A DNA stretch of 64,000 nucleotides from Bacillus nakamurai (GCF_001584325.1 NZ_LSAZ01000027.1:1-64000); one strand, 5' to 3'. Counted from the first letter of the stretch, positions 27,978 through 37,744 are shown. Notes: generated by a model not told the origin, from the letters alone. Numbers and translations: made by a program.

Positions 27978-28331
27978 TTGAAGAGGGCAAGTATTGTGCG
28001 TGAAAAAAAATATTACGAATTAGTGGAACAACTAAAAGACAGAACAAAAGACGTCACATTTTCAGCAACAAAAGCACTCAGTCTTCTTATGCTGTTCAGC
28101 AGATATTTGGTCAATTACACAAATGTTGAATGCGTTAATGACATTAACGAAGAATGTGCAGAACAATATTTCACTTACTTAATGAAAAACCATAAACGAT
28201 TAGGAATCAATTTGACGGACATTAAAAGGTCGATGCTCTTGATCAGCGGAGTGATCGATGCTGATGTCGACCATTATCTGAAAGATTTCTCTCTCTCGAA
28301 TGTTACGCTGTGGATGACGCAGGAGAGGTAG
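27978..28331 (+). CDS. swrA: Swarming motility master regulator SwrA (intact)
   Basis: SwrA acts with DegU to activate the fla/che operon and thus raise flagellar number for swarming. The complete 117-residue protein is encoded: TTG start after GGGGG, then REKKYYELVEQLKDR, ATKALSLLMLFSRYLVNYTN and a C-terminal DVDHYLKDFSLSNVTLWMTQ. The homopolymer where laboratory B. subtilis strains carry an inactivating extra base has eight A here (28002-28009), which keeps the frame. DegS-DegU, its partner system, is encoded earlier in this window. It is known to be degraded by LonA with SmiA. Confidence 0.93.
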   Translation: MKRASIVREKKYYELVEQLKDRTKDVTFSATKALSLLMLFSRYLVNYTNVECVNDINEECAEQYFTYLMKNHKRLGINLTDIKRSMLLISGVIDADVDHYLKDFSLSNVTLWMTQER

Positions 28332-28406
28332 GCGTTTTATCATATCCAAGCCAATTATTATTTGGTAGAATAGAATTAAAATGTTTGGCTTGAGGCGGTG
28401 AAAGTA

Positions 28407-29597
28407 GTGTCTGTTCAATGGGGGATTGAACTGTTAAAAAGTGTTGGTCTGTTTTTTTTGCACCCGCTATTTTGGTTTTTTATTATCATAAGTCTCGCGT
28501 GCGGATATTTGCGGATTAAGCGTGAACGGCATACGTTTCACACGAAAATCGCAGATATGTATGATGAGCTTACTTTTACATACATTAAAGGACTTATACC
28601 GGGTATTCTTCTCTCCATACTGTTATTTGGGCTGGGGATTTCGATTCCGCTCGGGCTTCTCGGCATTATTGCCGCTGTAACGGCTCTTGCGGCTCTGACT
28701 TTCCGCATGAATTGGCTGTCATCGGCTTATATTGTCAGCGCCGGCATGCTGATTGCCTTTATCCTTCATTATACTCAGGCGGAGCCTTTTTCAGAGCGGT
28801 TTCCGCAAGCATTCGGAGTGAATTGGGCTTCAGCGGCCGTGTTTTTGGGTCTTTTGATTATCACGGAAGGAGCGGCTGCATTCCGTTCGGCGCATCTGAA
28901 AACGTCTCCTGCACTTGTTGTCAGCAGCAGGGGCCTGCCCATTGGGCGTCAATTGGCGAATCGCGCCTGGCTGCTTCCGCTTTTCATATTGGTGCCGGGA
29001 AACGGGCTTGAGTCACACCTTTCTTGGTGGCCTGTGTTTACCGTGCCGGGCGGCTCTTTCCATTTTATCTGGATTCCTTACATCGTCGGTTTCGGACAGC
29101 GTGTGCAAGGGTCGCTTCCGAAAATAAGCTTGAGGATAACGGCGAGACGGATTATGATTCTCGGGCTTATCGTCACGGCTGTCGGGGCGGCGGGCCTTTT
29201 GTGGACTCCGCTTGCCGGGGCTGCTGCTTGTACAGCGGTGGTCGGACGTCTCTTTTTGTCATTAAGGCAGCGCATGAACGATAACGCGGCTCCGTTTTAT
29301 TTCTCTAAACGTGATCAAGGTTTAATGGTTCTCGGCATCATTCCGAATACGCCGGCGGAGGATCTTGAACTGAAGATCGGTGAGATCATTACGAAAGTAA
29401 ACGGCATCCCTGTGAAGCATGTATCGGAGTTTTATGAAGCGCTTCAAAAAAACCGCGCATTTGTAAAGATGGAGATCATCGGTTTGAACGGCCAAATCCG
29501 TTTTGATCAGCGCGCGTCCTATGAAGGCGAACATCACGAATTAGGTATTTTATTTGTGCAGGATGAACATGAGCAGGAAGAGACAGCCGCATTATAA
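28407..29597 (+). CDS. minJ: Cell division topological determinant MinJ
   Basis: MinJ links DivIVA at the poles to MinD, replacing MinE as the positional cue in Bacillus. The 396-residue protein has about eight membrane segments (for example SVGLFFLHPLFWFFIIISLA; IPGILLSILLFGLGISIPLG) and a cytoplasmic C-terminal PDZ domain at about 305-385 (MVLGIIPNTPAEDLELKIGE, ITKVNGIPVKHVSEFYEALQ). GTG 28398 is in frame, but GAGGCGGTGA fits GTG 28407 and the known N-terminus MSVQWGIELL. It follows swrA by 75 bases and may share its transcript. Confidence 0.94.
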   Translation: MSVQWGIELLKSVGLFFLHPLFWFFIIISLACGYLRIKRERHTFHTKIADMYDELTFTYIKGLIPGILLSILLFGLGISIPLGLLGIIAAVTALAALTFRMNWLSSAYIVSAGMLIAFILHYTQAEPFSERFPQAFGVNWASAAVFLGLLIITEGAAAFRSAHLKTSPALVVSSRGLPIGRQLANRAWLLPLFILVPGNGLESHLSWWPVFTVPGGSFHFIWIPYIVGFGQRVQGSLPKISLRITARRIMILGLIVTAVGAAGLLWTPLAGAAACTAVVGRLFLSLRQRMNDNAAPFYFSKRDQGLMVLGIIPNTPAEDLELKIGEIITKVNGIPVKHVSEFYEALQKNRAFVKMEIIGLNGQIRFDQRASYEGEHHELGILFVQDEHEQEETAAL

Positions 29598-29645
29598 AAA
29601 ACAGCCCGGTGCCGCCGAAAAAACACGGCCGCCGGGCTGTTTTTA
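29597..29645. terminator. Bidirectional terminator after minJ
   Basis: AAAACAGCCCGG and CCGGGCTGTTTTT pair around a 22-base loop containing a further small GC stem. A runs and T runs on opposite sides allow function in both directions, and the minus-strand pseudogene ends two bases away. Confidence 0.88.
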
Positions 29646-29646
29646 T

Positions 29647-30545
29647 TTATGGGCGAAACACGATGTCAGCAGGATACATTTCCGATGAGATGGTGACTGT
29701 GACAGTATCTGTCGCCGTGTCGATAACGGAAATGAAATTGCTGAAAAGATTCGTGACAAAAATACGTGTTCCGTCAGGCGTCGGCTTGGCGCTGTACGGA
29801 TATAACCCTACCGGAATAACGGCACTGACAGTATTTGCTGCTGTATTCAGGACTGAAACGCTGCCGCCGCTTGAATTTAAAATATAGATTTTCGTTCCGT
29901 CAGGCGTCACTGTCACACCGAGCGGATTTTGGCCGGTATTGACCGTATCAATGATGCTGTTTGTGCTTGTGTTTATAATAGAAAGGTTGTTGCTGTTGAG
30001 GTTCGTGACATATGCTTTGCTGCCGTCAGGTGAAAAAACAACATCCGAAGGCGAGCTGTACGGCAGGATGATTGTCGCCGTCACTGTATTGTCTTGTGTA
30101 CGAATGACAGACACGGTGTTGATATTAGTATTCAGCACATATAAAAGCCGTTCGGCGATACGGCAATTCCTGTCGGCAGAAGCGGGTAAAAGCGAACCGA
30201 TGATCAGCACCGTATTTTCCGCCGAAAAGGTGTCGTGCCCGCCGGAGGCAGTGTTTTGTTTTTCAGCACAAGGGTAAACTGGGCAAGTCCGAGAAGATCA
30301 AGAGTCAGCGGCAATGTGACTTTTCTGCCGCCTCCTGATATTTGGGAAGAGGCCAGATTGGTATTGTTCACTGTATCATTTGTTGTCGCGGTGAAACCTT
30401 CTGGCAGCCGGAATACGACACCGCCTAAAGAAAGCACCGAATTCGGCGAATAGGTAAGAACGAGATCAGCCGTCGTTCCTTCCACATTATTTTGAACGGC
30501 ATTGACGGTAAGTGCCGGCGCCAGCGGGCGAACTTGGTCTAAACT
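29647..30545 (-). pseudogene. Frameshifted remnant of a YVTN beta-propeller surface protein
   Basis: Two overlapping minus-strand frames together encode the C-terminal part of one protein. 30545-30204 gives an adhesin-like beta domain (VRLPEG-type FRLPEGFTATTNDTVN). 30210-29647 gives at least three YVTN propeller blades (DVVFSPDGSKAYVTNLNS, GVTVTPDGTKIYILNSS). Between them a third frame holds PTGIAVSPNG, the start of a blade, so at least three single-base shifts occur between 30130 and 30235. The upstream frame is cut by TAG at 30547-30549, overlapping the end of yvkA, so the N-terminus is missing. It is best read as a decaying fragment of a larger exported protein. Confidence 0.8.
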
Positions 30546-31880
30546 CTAAGCTGAATGATTTTGCGTTTGGACCGTTTCGCCGGACTTAATGCCTGATGAC
30601 ACGAACAAGCCGATAATGGAAACACCGATCAGAATCATAAACAGAATATGAAACCCGGAAATCAAACCGATCAGCGCGGAAGATATAATGCTTCCGAAAT
30701 ATCGGAAAGTTGAAAAGATGCCGGACGCGATTCCGGACATGCCCGGCTCGACCGTCGCAAGAGATGACACCTGCATGCTCGTCAGTCCTGCGCCTGAAGC
30801 AAGGCCGCCTAAAATAAGCGATGCCATGAGAAACGGAACGGAATGGGAATGAACCAAGAGTAAAAATAAGATATTCGCTCCGGCCATTAATCCGAAGGAC
30901 AGAAAAATCATTCTTCTTGCGCCCCATTTATGATGAAGCTGAGCGCCGCCCCAGTTGCTGGCTGACATGAATACAGAAAAGACCGACAGCGCCATGCCGC
31001 TTTGAGACGTATTCAAACTGAAATGGTTTGTCATAAACAGCGGCATGATCAATAAGACGGCGTACATCATTAAATTGCTTAATAAGACTGACAGATTGGC
31101 GCTCGTAAAGGTTGAGTTTTTAAAAAGATCAAAATCAATAATCGGATGTTTCGTCCGCATCTCCCGTCTGAAAAAAAACGGAACGAACAAAAGAATGAGC
31201 AGGCCGTACAGCCAGTAGCCCCAAGAGCTTTCATTTTTCGTCAGCAAAATAATAGATACGATGCTTCCGGCCAGCAGAATCGAACCGATCAAATCAAGCG
31301 GTGCGTCAGAGGTTTCTTCTTTATATTTAGGAAACATCATCAGTGCTGTCACAAGTGCGATAGCGAGAAATGGGATGTTGACCCAAAAGATAGAATGCCA
31401 GCTGAAGTTTTCAATTAAAAGTGAACCGATGAACGGGCCGAGAGCCGCGCCCAGACCGGCGCCGAGGCCGAAAAAACCGAATACTTTCGGAAGGCGTTTT
31501 TCAGACACGACATGCCGGATGATGGCAATGCTGTTTGGTGTAAGCAAAGCGCCGCCGGCTGCCTGGAGCGCGCGGAAAACGATTAATAAGAAAAGACTCG
31601 GCGAGAGGGCGCATCCTAGCGATGCTATGAGAAAGAGGCCGACGCCCCATAAATACATTTTTTTGTTCCCGTACATATCACCGAGCTTGCCGGCAATGGG
31701 CTGTGTAACGGCCATCACGATTAAATAGACGGTCACAACCCAAGTGATGCTTGCGAGAGATTCGCTGTATGTCCGGGAAATGGATGAGAGGGCTACTGCA
31801 ATCATCGTAGAATTGATGGGGACGAGAATTGCCCCCAGCAAAAGTGAGACGATCAGCGCCCATTCTTTCTTTGAACCCAT
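30546..31880 (-). CDS. yvkA: MFS multidrug transporter YvkA
   Basis: Proton-coupled drug exporter of the DHA2/EmrB-QacA type. The 444-residue protein shows about 12-14 membrane segments, the loop motif GKLGDMYGNKKMYLWG (motif A), an early NSTMIAVALSSISRTY (motif D1-like) and motif C-like LGAGLGAALGPFIGSLL. AAAGGAGGA ribosome binding site. It is the last gene of yvkC-yvkB-yvkA, 24 bases after the TetR gene. Substrates are unknown; co-transcription with a rifampicin phosphotransferase suggests rifamycin-like or other hydrophobic antibiotics. Confidence 0.9.
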   Translation of the reverse strand: MGSKKEWALIVSLLLGAILVPINSTMIAVALSSISRTYSESLASITWVVTVYLIVMAVTQPIAGKLGDMYGNKKMYLWGVGLFLIASLGCALSPSLFLLIVFRALQAAGGALLTPNSIAIIRHVVSEKRLPKVFGFFGLGAGLGAALGPFIGSLLIENFSWHSIFWVNIPFLAIALVTALMMFPKYKEETSDAPLDLIGSILLAGSIVSIILLTKNESSWGYWLYGLLILLFVPFFFRREMRTKHPIIDFDLFKNSTFTSANLSVLLSNLMMYAVLLIMPLFMTNHFSLNTSQSGMALSVFSVFMSASNWGGAQLHHKWGARRMIFLSFGLMAGANILFLLLVHSHSVPFLMASLILGGLASGAGLTSMQVSSLATVEPGMSGIASGIFSTFRYFGSIISSALIGLISGFHILFMILIGVSIIGLFVSSGIKSGETVQTQNHSA

Positions 31881-31904
31881 TCATATCCTCCTTTGGAGCC
31901 GGAA

Positions 31905-32477
31905 TTACCGGCCGATGATTCCTTTGACAAAAATCTCAGTGCTGTGTCTCAGCATTGTTTCTTCAGGAAGAGAAATGACTCTTTTCCCAAGCTGCAGGCG
32001 GTGTATGAAATAACCGAAAATCATCGTCATAAAAACGTCTGCATTTGCTTCTTCACAGCCGGGGCGGATCATGTTTTTCTCTGTCAGCCCTTTAAAGTAA
32101 GAGATCAAATGCTTTTTCATAGATTTCGGATACAGGACAATATCCTGAAGCACGTCTTCAAACATTTCCGGTTCACGGAAGCAAATCCGAAACACCTCTT
32201 TTTTTTGTTCTAATTGTTTTAAGAGGCAGGTGCCGATATGAAGCAAATCTTTATACGGGTCACCTTCTGTCTTTTCGATGATGCTTTCCGGGGGTTGCGT
32301 ATGCTGCTCAATGATGGCTTTCATTAATCCTTGTTTGTTTTTGAAATTACGGAAAATCGTTGCTTCGCTTACATTCGCCTGTTCAGCTATTTCCTTTGTT
32401 GTTGCCGCCCGGTACCCTTTTTTAATAATAAGGTCCATTGCAGCGTCAAGAATTCTCCTGTTTGTCGTTCTCAACAT
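31905..32477 (-). CDS. yvkB: TetR family transcriptional regulator YvkB
   Basis: The 190-residue repressor has a typical TetR N-terminal helix-turn-helix (ILDAAMDLIIKKGYRAATTK, EIAEQANVSEATIFRNFKNK) and a divergent ligand-binding C-terminal domain (HIGTCLLKQLEQKKEVFRIC). The ribosome binding site is GAGGTGA. It lies in the middle of the yvkC-yvkB-yvkA operon, so it probably autoregulates the operon through the palindrome at 35081-35102. Confidence 0.92.
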   Translation of the reverse strand: MLRTTNRRILDAAMDLIIKKGYRAATTKEIAEQANVSEATIFRNFKNKQGLMKAIIEQHTQPPESIIEKTEGDPYKDLLHIGTCLLKQLEQKKEVFRICFREPEMFEDVLQDIVLYPKSMKKHLISYFKGLTEKNMIRPGCEEANADVFMTMIFGYFIHRLQLGKRVISLPEETMLRHSTEIFVKGIIGR

Positions 32478-32546
32478 GTTTCACCTCGCGTAATTACTGG
32501 CAGGACAAGTATACACCCGCCCCGCCGGTATGATAAAGAGGGAAAC

Positions 32547-35048
32547 CTAATATGAAGCGCGTTTGACAATGGTGATCTTGCCGCTTGTGCCGTCAACCGT
32601 GACGATGTCGCCGTCTTTCAGCCTGTCAGTCGCAGCACGTGTGCCGAGAACCGCAGGAAGTCCGTACTCTCTTGCGATGATGGCCGCGTGTGATAAGATG
32701 CCGCCGGTGTCTGTAATGACTGCCTTCGCATCCTGAAACAGACTGGTCCAAAGAGGTGTCGTCATTTTACAGACAAGCACATCTCCCGATGAAAAGCGGG
32801 AAAATTCACCCGCGTCCCGAATGATCTTCACCGGGCCGCTTGCGATGCCGCTTGAAGCTGCGAGGCCGTAGATATGATGTTCGGTGTTTTTTTCATCTTC
32901 TGTAATTGATCCTGTAATCTGCTCAGCTACTTGAAGCTGTTCGGCAGTCGGCGTACCGAGATAAGCGGGCGCTTCAAGCAATTGATAGTCTCGAAGCAGC
33001 TGTTTCCGTTCGGCCGCTTTTTCTTGCATCGGCTCCGGAGACATTAAGGCTTCTTCGACTTCATCGCCGTATAAATACCATATATCCTCCCGATGATCGA
33101 TAACGCCCTGCTCTTTTAACAGCTCGCCGATTTTCAAGAGACAAAGGCGGGCTTTTGCGTCAAGCATCGCGTCAATATAAAAATGGTGATCATCTTTAAT
33201 CACGGATGAAGACAGGGTCCACTGATAATAACGGTCAAACGTTTTCCGGAAGCCGTCATCCTCGATTTTTTCCAAAAACGAAGCGTAGAGCTGTTTTCTT
33301 TTTTCAATCGTTTTACCGAACTCGCTGTCAAAATCGTAGCCGCTGCGGACATAGTTTTGGATATTGGACAATGCGAAATAAGGGTTTTCCGCCCATGTTT
33401 CTTCAATCAGGTCATGACTTTTCACGGATCTCCATCCATATTCCTCTAAAAAGTTGCCGACTTGTTGAAGAAAGCGCTTCCCTTCTTCGGATTGCAGGAG
33501 CGTTTGAGGCAGCTCATCGGCATGATAGGTGCTGAATACGTGCCGTAATGCCGGGCTGTTATTCACTTCCCTAGCGAGCAGCCAAAGATGCCTGTCTGTC
33601 TCCAATGATTTGTTCATAACTCCCGCCAGCATTTCGTACAGGAGGGTGCTGTTTTCTTCTTCGATCTGTCCGTACATGGCTTCCAGTTTCATGTTTAAAG
33701 CAACCTGAGGAAAGATGATATTGAAATGTTCTTCATATCCTTTTAAATAGAAGGCTTTCAGTTTTTGGAAAGCATCAAGGGCGCTCTCCGGCGTATGGGT
33801 GACATGCGCCAGTTCATCCAGTCCTTTGTAAAAAGGAAGAAATGTTTCGTTAATAATATCGTACATACGCTCCGCCAAAACGGGGAAAAGCGCTTCCGTC
33901 TGTTCTGAAGGCGGCTGCTCCGCTATTTTTTTTTGTTTTGAAAAAATACGGCCCTGATGAAGCTTTACCCGCTCAATTTCCACACCCATCACAGGAAATG
34001 TTTTCGTGCTCTGCTGCAGCCCGTATTCTAAAGCGGGAACGATGAGAGAGGCGAATAACGGACTGACCGGTCCTTCGATATTGGCTTCCATATTCAGCCA
34101 AAAATCTTTCTGATCCAGAGGCGTCATCATGAATTCACGCTTCTCGTCAGCCGCTTTTTGATCCTGCTCTATCGTGGTAATCGGGCGGGCCTGAAGCAGA
34201 TACAGCTTGTTTTCGGCAATTCCGAATTCAAGATCAACGGGGTAGCCGTACAGCGCTTCCGTTTTTTTCGTCAGCTCGGCAAGCTCTTTGACCCTTTCGT
34301 CATCAAGACAAAAACGGCTTCTCATGTCAGTGCTCGTTTCTTTTTCCGCTACGCCTTCAGCTTGAGAAAACATAAACATTTCCTTTAACCCGATTTCTTT
34401 CTCAATCTGAAACGTCTCCTTATTGACGATATACGTGTCGGGCGTCACGCTGCCGGAGACGATCGCCTCCCCGAGCCCGTAGCTCGCTGAGATCATGAGT
34501 TCTCTGTCATCATGCGTGAGGGGATTTCGGCTGAAAATGACGCCTGACACCTCTGACTCGATCAACCCCTGTACAACGACGCCCATTAACGGCTCCGTAA
34601 TGTCATTTTGCATTTTCTCTTTATAACGGCTCACCCGGGCTGAGAAAAAGGAAGCCCAGCATTCTTTCACTTTTCCGAGAAACTCTTCCTCCGTTTTTAT
34701 ATTTAAATAGGTTTCATACTGACCGGCGAATGAAGCGCCTTCCAGATCTTCGGACGCGGATGAGGAACGTACGGCCGCCGAAGCATATGATTCTCTCAAT
34801 TCATAAAACGATGCGGTCAGCTCATCTTTCAGCTCTTTTGAAAACGTGCCGTTCATAATGGCGCGTCCCATCTGTTCATCGCCGCCCTGAAGCTGATTGT
34901 CTTCTATAAAACGTGTCAGGGCATTCGTCTGAATGACAAAACCATCGGGAACGGGCAAGCCGTTTTTCCTCAGTTTAATGAGATTCATCCCTTTTGCGCC
35001 GGCTAAGCGGCTGGATTCCTCAGCTTTGTTAAATAGTACTGAATACAT
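32547..35048 (-). CDS. yvkC: Rifampicin phosphotransferase-like PEP synthase family protein YvkC
   Basis: Three-domain enzyme of the PPDK/PEP synthase superfamily that in characterised relatives (Rph) inactivates rifamycins by transferring the beta phosphate of ATP to the antibiotic. The 833-residue protein has an N-terminal ATP-grasp domain (LAGAKGMNLIKLRKNGLPVP, RSSSASEDLEGASFAGQYET, LEFGIAENKLYLLQARP), a middle domain of about 500 residues corresponding to the antibiotic-binding domain, and a C-terminal swivelling phosphohistidine domain with the catalytic His in TGGILSHAAIIAREYG, about residue 793. Length matches Rph. First gene of the operon, preceded by a near-consensus promoter and operator. 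Confidence 0.9.
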   Translation of the reverse strand: MYSVLFNKAEESSRLAGAKGMNLIKLRKNGLPVPDGFVIQTNALTRFIEDNQLQGGDEQMGRAIMNGTFSKELKDELTASFYELRESYASAAVRSSSASEDLEGASFAGQYETYLNIKTEEEFLGKVKECWASFFSARVSRYKEKMQNDITEPLMGVVVQGLIESEVSGVIFSRNPLTHDDRELMISASYGLGEAIVSGSVTPDTYIVNKETFQIEKEIGLKEMFMFSQAEGVAEKETSTDMRSRFCLDDERVKELAELTKKTEALYGYPVDLEFGIAENKLYLLQARPITTIEQDQKAADEKREFMMTPLDQKDFWLNMEANIEGPVSPLFASLIVPALEYGLQQSTKTFPVMGVEIERVKLHQGRIFSKQKKIAEQPPSEQTEALFPVLAERMYDIINETFLPFYKGLDELAHVTHTPESALDAFQKLKAFYLKGYEEHFNIIFPQVALNMKLEAMYGQIEEENSTLLYEMLAGVMNKSLETDRHLWLLAREVNNSPALRHVFSTYHADELPQTLLQSEEGKRFLQQVGNFLEEYGWRSVKSHDLIEETWAENPYFALSNIQNYVRSGYDFDSEFGKTIEKRKQLYASFLEKIEDDGFRKTFDRYYQWTLSSSVIKDDHHFYIDAMLDAKARLCLLKIGELLKEQGVIDHREDIWYLYGDEVEEALMSPEPMQEKAAERKQLLRDYQLLEAPAYLGTPTAEQLQVAEQITGSITEDEKNTEHHIYGLAASSGIASGPVKIIRDAGEFSRFSSGDVLVCKMTTPLWTSLFQDAKAVITDTGGILSHAAIIAREYGLPAVLGTRAATDRLKDGDIVTVDGTSGKITIVKRASY

Positions 35049-35080
35049 GTGATATGGCCCCCTTTTTTTATCGCTAAGAA

Positions 35081-35102
35081 AATGATAGTGAACACTATCA
35101 TT
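35081..35102 (-). promoter_or_regulatory. 22-bp palindromic operator upstream of yvkC
   Basis: AATGATAGTG (35081-35090), AA, then CACTATCATT (35093-35102): perfect ten-base inverted arms. It begins just past the -10 element and covers the expected transcription start, as for a TetR-type repressor site. YvkB is the obvious candidate protein. Confidence 0.82.
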
Positions 35103-35104
35103 CC

Positions 35105-35133
35105 ATTGTAAAGAGAGAGGAAGAAACTGTCAA
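35105..35133 (-). promoter_or_regulatory. Sigma-A promoter of yvkC-yvkB-yvkA
   Basis: Read on the minus strand: TTGACA (35133-35128), 17 bases, TACAAT (35110-35105). Perfect -35, one mismatch in -10, ideal spacing. Confidence 0.9.
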
Positions 35134-35238
35134 AGATACAAAGGCCTAATCCACGTACAGCTTTTGGATGAACAGAAGGTAAATCGATTCACCTTATTAA
35201 TGGTTCAATTAATATACTTTCGTATTTTTCAGATGAAT

Positions 35239-35264
35239 GATTGAGGACTGCTGAAAAAGGGTAT
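35239..35264 (+). promoter_or_regulatory. Probable sigma-B promoter of csbA
   Basis: GGGTAT at 35259-35264 is a perfect sigma-B -10 element. The -35 (GATTGA, 35239-35244) is weak. csbA of B. subtilis is a founding sigma-B-controlled gene. Confidence 0.6.
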
Positions 35265-35346
35265 TGTAATAATAGGGGAACGATTGTCCGATTCTTCATT
35301 TTTTACTATAATCAGATGAGATGAAGAATTCCCGAGGAGGGTTTTT

Positions 35347-35583
35347 GTGATTACAAAAGCCGTTTTTGCATTATGTTTCCCTTTTATGCTGGTTGTCCTT
35401 TTTACGCGGGTTACATTTAACCACTATGTGGCTATCGCTCTCACCGCCGCACTGCTTTTCGCATCCTACTTAAAGGGGTACACGGAAACGTATTTTATTG
35501 TTGGATTAGATGTGGTGTCTTTGGTGGCCGGCGGTTTGTACATGGCCAAAAAAGAAGCAGACAAAAAGAAAGATAATGCCTGA
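35347..35583 (+). CDS. csbA: General stress membrane protein CsbA
   Basis: Small sigma-B-dependent membrane protein of unknown function. The 78 residues form three membrane helices (AVFALCFPFMLVVLFTRV, NHYVAIALTAALLFASYL, YFIVGLDVVSLVAGGLYM) and a charged tail (KKEADKKKDNA). GTG start after GAGGAGGG. It is followed by a strong terminator, so it is monocistronic. Confidence 0.93.
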   Translation: MITKAVFALCFPFMLVVLFTRVTFNHYVAIALTAALLFASYLKGYTETYFIVGLDVVSLVAGGLYMAKKEADKKKDNA

Positions 35584-35606
35584 TATAGTGAATATGAATG
35601 TGAATG

Positions 35607-35640
35607 CCTGCTTTTACGCCATAAAAGCAGGTTTTTTATA
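35607..35640 (+). terminator. Rho-independent terminator after csbA
   Basis: CCTGCTTTTA and TAAAAGCAGG form a perfect 10-bp stem around CGCCA, followed by TTTTTTATA. Confidence 0.95.
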
Positions 35641-35669
35641 CAGAAATTAACTTGGTAAAAATAAGCCAT

Positions 35670-35683
35670 CGAACTTTAGTTCG
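35670..35683 (+). promoter_or_regulatory. LexA (DinR) SOS box of uvrBA
   Basis: CGAAC-TTTA-GTTCG, a perfect match to the Bacillus consensus CGAACN4GTTCG, 75 bases before uvrB. Confidence 0.95.
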
Positions 35684-35758
35684 TATTTTTAGTGATTTTG
35701 CTCGTCATTGTGTTACTATATCAATAGGAAGATTTCGTAATGAAACGGAGGCTTTTTT

Positions 35759-37744
35759 GTGAAAGATCGTTTTGAGTTAGTCTCGAAATACCAGCCCCAG
35801 GGAGATCAGCCGCAAGCGATTGAGAAGCTTGTCAAAGGCATTCAGGAAGGCAGAAAACACCAGACTCTTCTGGGAGCGACGGGGACGGGCAAAACCTTTA
35901 CGGTGTCCAATCTGATAAAAGAAGTAAACAAACCGACACTTGTCATTGCCCATAACAAAACCCTTGCAGGACAGCTTTACAGCGAGTTCAAAGAATTTTT
36001 CCCGAACAACGCTGTTGAGTATTTTGTCAGCTATTACGATTACTATCAGCCGGAGGCGTACGTGCCTCAAACGGATACATTTATAGAAAAAGACGCAAGC
36101 ATTAACGATGAAATTGATAAACTCAGGCACTCCGCGACATCCGCTCTATTTGAACGGAGAGATGTCATTATTATCGCGAGCGTGTCTTGTATATACGGCC
36201 TCGGTTCGCCGGAAGAATACCGTGAAATGGTCGTTTCGCTCAGGACGGAAATGGAGATTGAACGGAACGAGCTGCTGAGAAAGCTTGTAGACATCCAATA
36301 TGCCCGCAACGACATCGACTTTCAGCGCGGAACGTTCCGCGTGCGCGGAGACGTTGTGGAAATCTTCCCGGCCTCCCGTGACGAACACTGCATCAGAGTC
36401 GAATTTTTCGGCGATGAAATTGAGAGGATCAGAGAGGTTGACGCGCTGACCGGAGAAATTCTCGGCGACCGCGACCATGTCGCGATCTTCCCGGCTTCCC
36501 ACTTCGTCACCCGGGCCGAAAAGATGGAAAAAGCGATTATAAACATTGAACAAGAGCTTGAGGAACGCCTGAAAGTCATGCATGAAAACGGCAAGCTCCT
36601 TGAAGCGCAGCGTCTGGAGCAGCGGACGAGATATGATCTTGAAATGATGCGGGAAATGGGCTTCTGCTCCGGCATTGAGAACTATTCAAGACATTTGACG
36701 CTCCGTCCGGCAGGCTCTACGCCGTATACGCTGCTTGATTATTTCCCTGACGACTTTATGATTGTCGTTGACGAATCACATGTGACAATTCCGCAGGTGC
36801 GCGGCATGTTTAACGGTGACCAGGCAAGAAAGCAGGTGCTTGTGGATCACGGCTTCCGCCTGCCGTCCGCGCTTGATAACCGCCCGCTTCGATTCGAGGA
36901 ATTTGAAAAGCATATGCACAATATCGTTTATGTATCGGCTACGCCGGGACCGTACGAAATCGAACATACACCGGAAATGGTCGAGCAGATCATCAGGCCG
37001 ACGGGGCTTCTTGACCCTATCATTGAGGTTCGTCCGATTGAGGGGCAGATTGATGATTTGATCGGAGAGATTCAGGCGAGAATTGAACGGAATGAACGAG
37101 TGCTCGTCACGACGCTGACGAAAAAAATGTCAGAGGACTTGACTGATTATCTGAAAGAAATCGGCATTAAAGTCAATTATCTTCATTCCGAAATTAAGAC
37201 GCTGGAACGGATTGAAATCATTCGGGATCTCCGTCTCGGCAAACACGATGTGTTAATCGGAATCAACCTGCTGAGAGAAGGGCTCGATATACCGGAAGTG
37301 TCGCTTGTCGCCATTTTGGATGCGGATAAGGAAGGCTTCCTTCGTTCCGAGCGTTCGCTGATTCAGACGATCGGCCGGGCTGCCCGAAACTCAGAAGGCC
37401 GTGTCATCATGTATGCCGACAAAATGACGCATTCCATGGAAGTCGCGATTAATGAGACGAAACGGCGCCGCGAACAGCAAGAGCGCTTTAACGAAATCCA
37501 CGGCATTACGCCGCAAACGATCAATAAGGAAATACGCGATGTGATCCGTGCGACGCAAGCTGCTGAGGATAAAGAAGAATATAAAACAAAAGCCGCGCCG
37601 AAGCTGGCGAAAATGACGAAAAAAGAACGCCAGAAAGTCGTTGAGCAAATGGAGCATGAGATGAAAGAAGCAGCCAAAGCGCTTGATTTTGAGCGGGCGG
37701 CTGAGCTGCGTGATTTACTGTTAGAGTTAAAAGCGGAAGGATGA
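35759..37744 (+). CDS. uvrB: Excinuclease ABC subunit UvrB
   Basis: Damage-verifying helicase of nucleotide excision repair. The 661-residue protein has Walker A GATGTGKT (about residue 42), the beta-hairpin region [16 protein letters not shown]-box-like VVDESHVT, helicase motifs [11 protein letters not shown] and QTIGRAARN, and the C-terminal UVR motif that binds UvrC ([20 protein letters not shown]). GTG start after CGGAGG. It forms an operon with uvrA, 7 bases downstream, under LexA control. Confidence 0.99.
   Translation: MKDRFELVSKYQPQGDQPQAIEKLVKGIQEGRKHQTLLGATGTGKTFTVSNLIKEVNKPTLVIAHNKTLAGQLYSEFKEFFPNNAVEYFVSYYDYYQPEAYVPQTDTFIEKDASINDEIDKLRHSATSALFERRDVIIIASVSCIYGLGSPEEYREMVVSLRTEMEIERNELLRKLVDIQYARNDIDFQRGTFRVRGDVVEIFPASRDEHCIRVEFFGDEIERIREVDALTGEILGDRDHVAIFPASHFVTRAEKMEKAIINIEQELEERLKVMHENGKLLEAQRLEQRTRYDLEMMREMGFCSGIENYSRHLTLRPAGSTPYTLLDYFPDDFMIVVDESHVTIPQVRGMFNGDQARKQVLVDHGFRLPSALDNRPLRFEEFEKHMHNIVYVSATPGPYEIEHTPEMVEQIIRPTGLLDPIIEVRPIEGQIDDLIGEIQARIERNERVLVTTLTKKMSEDLTDYLKEIGIKVNYLHSEIKTLERIEIIRDLRLGKHDVLIGINLLREGLDIPEVSLVAILDADKEGFLRSERSLIQTIGRAARNSEGRVIMYADKMTHSMEVAINETKRRREQQERFNEIHGITPQTINKEIRDVIRATQAAEDKEEYKTKAAPKLAKMTKKERQKVVEQMEHEMKEAAKALDFERAAELRDLLLELKAEG

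Noticed and set aside
28200-28418. Minus-strand frame opposite swrA
   Set aside because: No ribosome binding site or recognisable domain; swrA on the other strand explains the coding signal.
31146-31728. Plus-strand frames opposite yvkA
   Set aside because: Shadow frames of the MFS transporter gene; composition is unlike a real protein and there is no start signal.
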